NCBI RefSeq assembly: GCF_041146795.1
Contig: NC_135178.1
Span: 7,508,844-7,572,843, forward strand
Length of the DNA: 64,000 nucleotides
Direction: 5' to 3'
Origin: Maylandia zebra
Taxonomy: Eukaryota; Chordata; Actinopteri; Cichliformes; Cichlidae
The notes below the pieces were generated by a model. The model was given only the letters and a program-made list of their open reading frames with translations. It searched no databases and was not told where the DNA came from. Of this stretch, positions 45,346 to 64,000 are shown piece by piece. The number at the start of each line of letters is the position of its first letter. Position 1 is the stretch's first letter. The position numbers were made by a program, and so were the translations under genes.

Positions 45346-46599
45346 CTCTTCTGACTTGGATTTGAAAACTGGGACACTTTCTGCCTGTGGTTCTCAGAGC
45401 CACATATATTTTAAGCAGGAAAAAGCAGTTTTACAAAAGTTGTATTTTATATATGGCCCAGGAATCCAGGAAGTGACACATCCATGTCATGTTTGGGATC
45501 TGATGTGATTCGCAAACAGATGAATTTCATTCGAGCTTAGATAATGCATTAACTTCATCAAGTCTTCATTTGTCATATTCTTTAGTTTATGACCACAAAC
45601 CTACAAAAGTAATAACACTGCCATTGCTCAGACAACTTTAGCACTGGACTCCCAGCCAACCAACCAACAAAGCAAACTGGTACTTATTTAGCACTACGGG
45701 TTCAGCCCGGAATCGTTAACATGCAAATGTGATAAGCAGGGATCAAACCACTGACATTCCAATTGGTAGAAAACCCTGCTTATCTTCTGAGATCAGACAT
45801 AATTGGGCATGGTATGCATGTATAACTTACACGATAAACTGTAACATATAACTTGGAATACATTATGTTAAATTTAAGTTAAAATAAGTTATAGATGAAA
45901 ATTTTTTTTACTTCTCAAAACACTGTAGATGCACAATTTCATCTTAAAATCACAAAAAGTGTTGCTTTTATCACGAGCACGTTCCACATGAAGCTTCTTT
46001 TAATTACGGTATTTTTAGTTTTTATGATTTCCATCAGTAAAACTGTTTATAAATATGAAAATCATAAATCATATTTTTCCTCTGTGCAGAAATTTTAGGT
46101 TCAACCCAAAAGATACAAAAGCCATAATAATAATAATAATTTTGAAAAAGTTAAATGATTCAATTATTCAAGCATTCAGAAATTGAAAAAAACAAAAACA
46201 CTCAATGACTGACTGACCAGTTGGCTTATTTTCTCACAGTATTACAAACTAGTCATATAAAAGTTTTAGTAAACAATTCGAAGGATATGAGTAATTTATC
46301 AAATCCTTCTCATTACTTCACAGTTGCACTGACCATGTAAAATCAGGCAGGTATGAGAGTACTAATGATGTTTAGTATAAGATGAGGGTATCTACTCCAC
46401 TTGGTGCTCCTTAAGTGGTCATAAACCTCCTTTAAATGAATATGAACAACCCACATAAGAGTTAAGTAGCCACAGGTTTTCCAAAGACCATAAAACACTC
46501 TCAGAAAACGGCAAAAATAAAACGGACACAGGTTTAAACTCAAGTTGGGACTGAGCCTCCGACCACTGACAAATGAGATCAGTCATTATGTGTCAAATA

Positions 46600-46605
46600 T
46601 TTATT
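46600..46605 (-). terminator. rab35: candidate rab35 polyadenylation signal
   Basis: TTTATT on the plus strand, that is AATAAA on the minus strand, lies 2.07 kb past the rab35 stop codon. It would give a 2.1-kb 3' UTR. Position and hexamer are the only evidence. Confidence 0.3.
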
Positions 46606-47861
46606 CTTTTAAAACGTTTATTACTGATTAAATTCATGTAGGGAAAAATGAATAGTACATCTTTGTCTCCAGTGTACAGCAAACCACAGCTGACAAGTGT
46701 CTTTCAACCACAGCACACGGCCCATGTTTAACACATGTGCAGTTGGTGTGCTAATCATGTGTGTATGTTCTATATTGAATATAAACACACAAATATATTT
46801 ATATATACATACACATAATGAAGAGAAATCATAAAGTGTGAGATCTGATATCATTTCGAGGCCCTTGAGGTCGCGGTGACCTCTTGACACGTATCGGGAT
46901 CCCAAACCAGCTGCCGGAGCCTGCCCAGAGGAGGAAAACAAAGTGTTTTCGACAGAAGCTTGTGCAACATCAAGCTTGCTCCCAATTCCAGAGACAGAAA
47001 AAAAAATTAATAATAATGTCAGTAAGACATTGTACAATGCTTCGGCCTCTGTGGCAAATCCGGGCGGGGAGGGAGCGGATCCAGTGCTGCAGTTCATCCC
47101 CATTTGTTCTTATATTAACAGTCCCACTGTGCGCCACACTCTCAATGTGGAGGGTCGCCAAAAAACACTGTCCTGTAACACTTCAATTTGGGCAGGTAGT
47201 GCAGATCATGACCATGAAAAGCAAAGCGATAAACCTTAATGCTTTAGTCGACTGTTTAGAATATTCTGCAGGAGAAAACGCAGGAAATCCACAAGAGGTT
47301 GAATGCTAAAATGCATGGTATATCTTTTTTTTTTTTCCTAAACACACCCAATCAAACAGTGTTACATGCTCAAAAACACAAGATTGAAAACCACAGTCTG
47401 CAATGTATTTGGGAGGTTTGGGTGGTTGCACAGGTGTCTTGGCGAAGAGCTTCCATGCACCGTCGCTGGACCAAATGCAGGAGTCCATCACTGAGAGGGG
47501 TGCTGATATGTGGGCATCAGGGGAGAGAAGGCTGGTTGCTGCAGGAAAAAAGAAGTAAAAGAGGGAGAGGGATGGAGGGAGCGCCTGAGGACTCAATTCA
47601 CCAAACGTCTTGGCCAGCCACTGGCCACTATGGCAACAGTCCAATGAGAGGCGCTGCAGCTCCTAATATTTCTTTTTTAATATATATAATATTGGCAGTA
47701 TCACGGTTTAAAAAAAAATAAAAATTTAAAAAAAGGGAAAAAAATATTTTGGGGAAAGGTTTTAAAGCAAACTCTGAAGCATAGTAAGACTGCAGTGAAA
47801 GGTGCACGAGGAGCTCGACGTCCCAGAGTTCCGAGAGTGGTTCAACTGCTCCGCTGCACTC

Positions 47862-47892
<31 letters not shown>

Positions 47893-48669
47893 ATTATGGA
47901 TGGCTCAGCACTACTGGAAGTTAGAAAGGAAACAAGGGAAAACTTGGCAAAATACAGACAAAAAAGAAGAAAAAAAGTCACCAGTTCTGTCCATCAGATT
48001 AGTTGCTAAAGATTGACTACCAATGATCCTTCTCCTCCTCCAAGTGATTTTTCCCCCCAACAAGTCAAATAAAAGAAAACCTAGAAGTTCATGATCTGTT
48101 GGCGTGAAGCCATCGTAACACAGAAACGTTCAATGGAGATGTTCAGTGGAGAGACACCTGTTCCAAAAACTGCCCCCCTCCCTCCCCCCGCCCCAGAAAA
48201 CAAACCCAAATAAATCCAGGAAAGGTGAGCCCTCCTCCTCCTCAGACGCAGAGTCCAACCCGACTCTGAATGTCCCGTGTGCAGTGGAATGAGAAGGAGA
48301 GATGAGATACTGATGTGAGAGAAACAGGGTTGTGGAAGTGGATACAAATCGGAGCATTATAGCTGTCAGTTGCAGATCCTTGAACAAAAAATTAGGACCT
48401 CAGGTCAATAGTGCCCATCTGCTGAATTCCAAATAAAACTTGATCTGATGTCTAATAAAATCTGTACAATTTTTTTTTATTAAAGTCTTCATGATTAGTT
48501 TGTCCAAAGGGGACATTTTTGCCGTCATTTTTTTTTTTTTTAAATCTTTCACCATATATTTATTAAATCTTTATCTGCTCTTTAATTTAGATGCTCTGAG
48601 TCCCATCGTGTATGTGTGTATATGCATGTGAAGACGCCGCCCGCTTTTCTGTGGATGGCTTCGAGTTTG
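46600..48669 (-). other. rab35: probable rab35 3' UTR
   Basis: No splice or coding signal follows the rab35 stop. The region holds A/T homopolymers, including a run of about 30 A at 47860-47889, and several incidental open frames of up to 160 residues without recognisable content. I assign it as 3' UTR by position only. Confidence 0.4.
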
Positions 48670-62646
<13,977 letters not shown>

Positions 62647-62950
62647 GCCGGTAGCTGGTGGCTCACCCCCGCCGTGTACCGCTTCTTTGCTCGGTTAGCT
62701 GTCGGACTCCCTCGGTGCGTAAAGAAAATCACCAGACCCCAGATCCCCCCGGTATAAAACACCACCACCACTAAGGATATCACAAACTGTTAGCCCCCCG
62801 AGCCGGCGGCGTTTTTTCTCGGGGTTTCGCGGCGTCAGCAATCCTCACTCTCCGCTGCAAACAGCCGGAAACTCCGCTTCCTCCTCTGGTGGAGCTGCAC
62901 CCAACTGTGACCCAGTCTCACTGCGCAGACTCGAGCTACAGCACAGCGGT
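62647..62950 (-). promoter_or_regulatory. rab35: rab35 promoter and 5' UTR (CpG-rich)
   Basis: CpG density is high from about 62560 to 62900 (for example GAGCCGGCGGCG and TCGCGGCGTCAGC) around and upstream of the rab35 start codon. There is no TATA box. It fits a broadly expressed gene. The transcription start is not determinable. Confidence 0.5.
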
Positions 62951-64000
62951 CCCATCCCATTGATGAACACAAGAATCATGCCAGGAGAAACGCTGGAGAG
63001 TCCCGAGGATTCATGCTTCTTTTTAATGCACTGAAAACAACTTAAACCACACAATACTGAGAAGCACGTGTTGTTAAACTCGTAGTTTAACTCCACATTG
63101 CAGTAGTTTACAGGAAGTTCAACTAAATTCGTATTTGCATAGAGAGGAAATTCAGTTTGTCGGTTTTGTGTAATCAACTAGAAATAATTTGGAGCCTTAA
63201 AAGGGGGAAGACTTATTTTATTTCGCTGTTGTCTCATGGTTTTTATATATTATTTGTATTACAGTAGCTGAATTACCTTTCTCCAGTCTGCTCCACCTTT
63301 TATTTCATCCGGATTGTTGCGCAGACACACCAGGCTTCAGAGATTTCCCCCTAGACTGGGGTACCTGTTACTTCATTTAAATATGTCCAAAACTAGAAAT
63401 TATCCGATATCACTTATAATTTGATGCATGGACTGTTTTAGCTGCCAACTTAAAGCTGTGTGCCTGAGATAAAGGGTATCTGCTCTCAGTGAGATCACAC
63501 AGAGCCAAACGTAGGAAAAAAAGCCTTAAACGGAATTTAGAGTAGTTTAAGGACAAACACCAACCTCATTAACTGAAACTAGCCTCATTTAATAAGTCTC
63601 CACTGCTGTAAGAGCATACATATGGCAGAAAAAATGAAAGGCATAATAGTTCCCCTTCCTCCTCTTAATATACAAGTGGAAAACCAATCCTGAAACCTTT
63701 TTCTTCAGACATTTAAGGCCACTTGATAATATTTCAGATGTGAATGTACTCCTGCATCTCCTCTAGGCTCTGTGTTCCTGGTTTGGAAAACCTAGACCAT
63801 GAAGGAAGACTTCAGACCTTGTACTCTGGGGCCTCTGGATATCTGGGGCCTGGATCTCCTCCATACCTGCTTCATACCCTGGTGGACGGGGCTATGGCTC
63901 CCCACACTCCCTAGCAGATCGTTACATGGAGAAACCTTTGGAATACAAGCATGCTGATCCACACAGGTATGCTCACAGGCGTACACACAGGTGTTCACAG
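62951..64000. other. upstream flank of rab35, no gene seen
   Basis: AT-rich sequence without a supported exon on either strand. The last 200 bases contain GGGGCCTCTGGATATCTGGG and alternating CACA/ACAC phrases that look like the edge of a dispersed repeat, cut by the window end. Confidence 0.4.

Noticed and set aside
46621..47309. Opposed open frames of 160 and 141 residues
   Set aside because: They overlap on both strands inside the probable rab35 3' UTR, with no recognisable motif.

Overview
The window is vertebrate nuclear DNA, almost certainly from a percomorph teleost fish. A cichlid would fit, but nothing here proves the family. The evidence is short phase-consistent coding exons separated by kilobase introns, repeat families typical of teleosts (Tc1/mariner, hAT, LINE 3' tails, a DIRS retrotransposon), and the order citron kinase - BICDL1 - RAB35, which is also the order on human chromosome 12q24. 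No prokaryotic features (operons, CRISPR, ribosome binding sites) are present.

Layout. (1) 1-10.8 kb, minus strand: seven consecutive exons of the central coiled coil of a citron (CIT) gene. They add up to 270 codons, and the gene continues past the left edge. A Tc1 transposase fragment lies at 1-290. (2) 10.8-22 kb: upstream of those exons no exon of the kinase catalytic domain could be recognised. At 16.74-16.89 kb there is one exon-like relic that matches the segment following the citron kinase domain but has an in-frame stop. This paralogue may therefore make only the kinase-less (citron-N type) protein. (3) 21.85-45.3 kb, plus strand: complete bicdl1 (BICD family-like cargo adaptor 1), ten coding exons and 614 codons, with a CpG-rich promoter and a probable 3.9-kb 3' UTR. 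One 48-codon exon looks extra relative to the human protein. (4) 46.6-62.9 kb, minus strand: complete rab35, six coding exons and 201 codons. Its 10.1-kb third intron holds an 865-bp hAT relic and a 5.56-kb DIRS-type tyrosine-recombinase retrotransposon on the opposite strand. (5) 62.9-64 kb: upstream flank without a recognised gene.

The most notable item is the DIRS element. It has long open frames for Gag-like/RT/RNase H/methyltransferase and for a tyrosine recombinase, perfect 150-bp inverted terminal repeats, and an internal complementary region that pairs exactly with both termini. All of this points to a structurally complete and probably recent insertion.

Functionally, Citron acts in cytokinesis and neuronal Rho signalling, BICDL1 links dynein to Rab6 vesicles, and Rab35 controls endocytic recycling and abscission. 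All three are cytoskeleton or membrane traffic proteins, but their linkage is conserved synteny, not an operon. Exon boundaries were placed by hand from GT/AG sites, reading phase and remembered human protein sequence, without transcripts or database searches.
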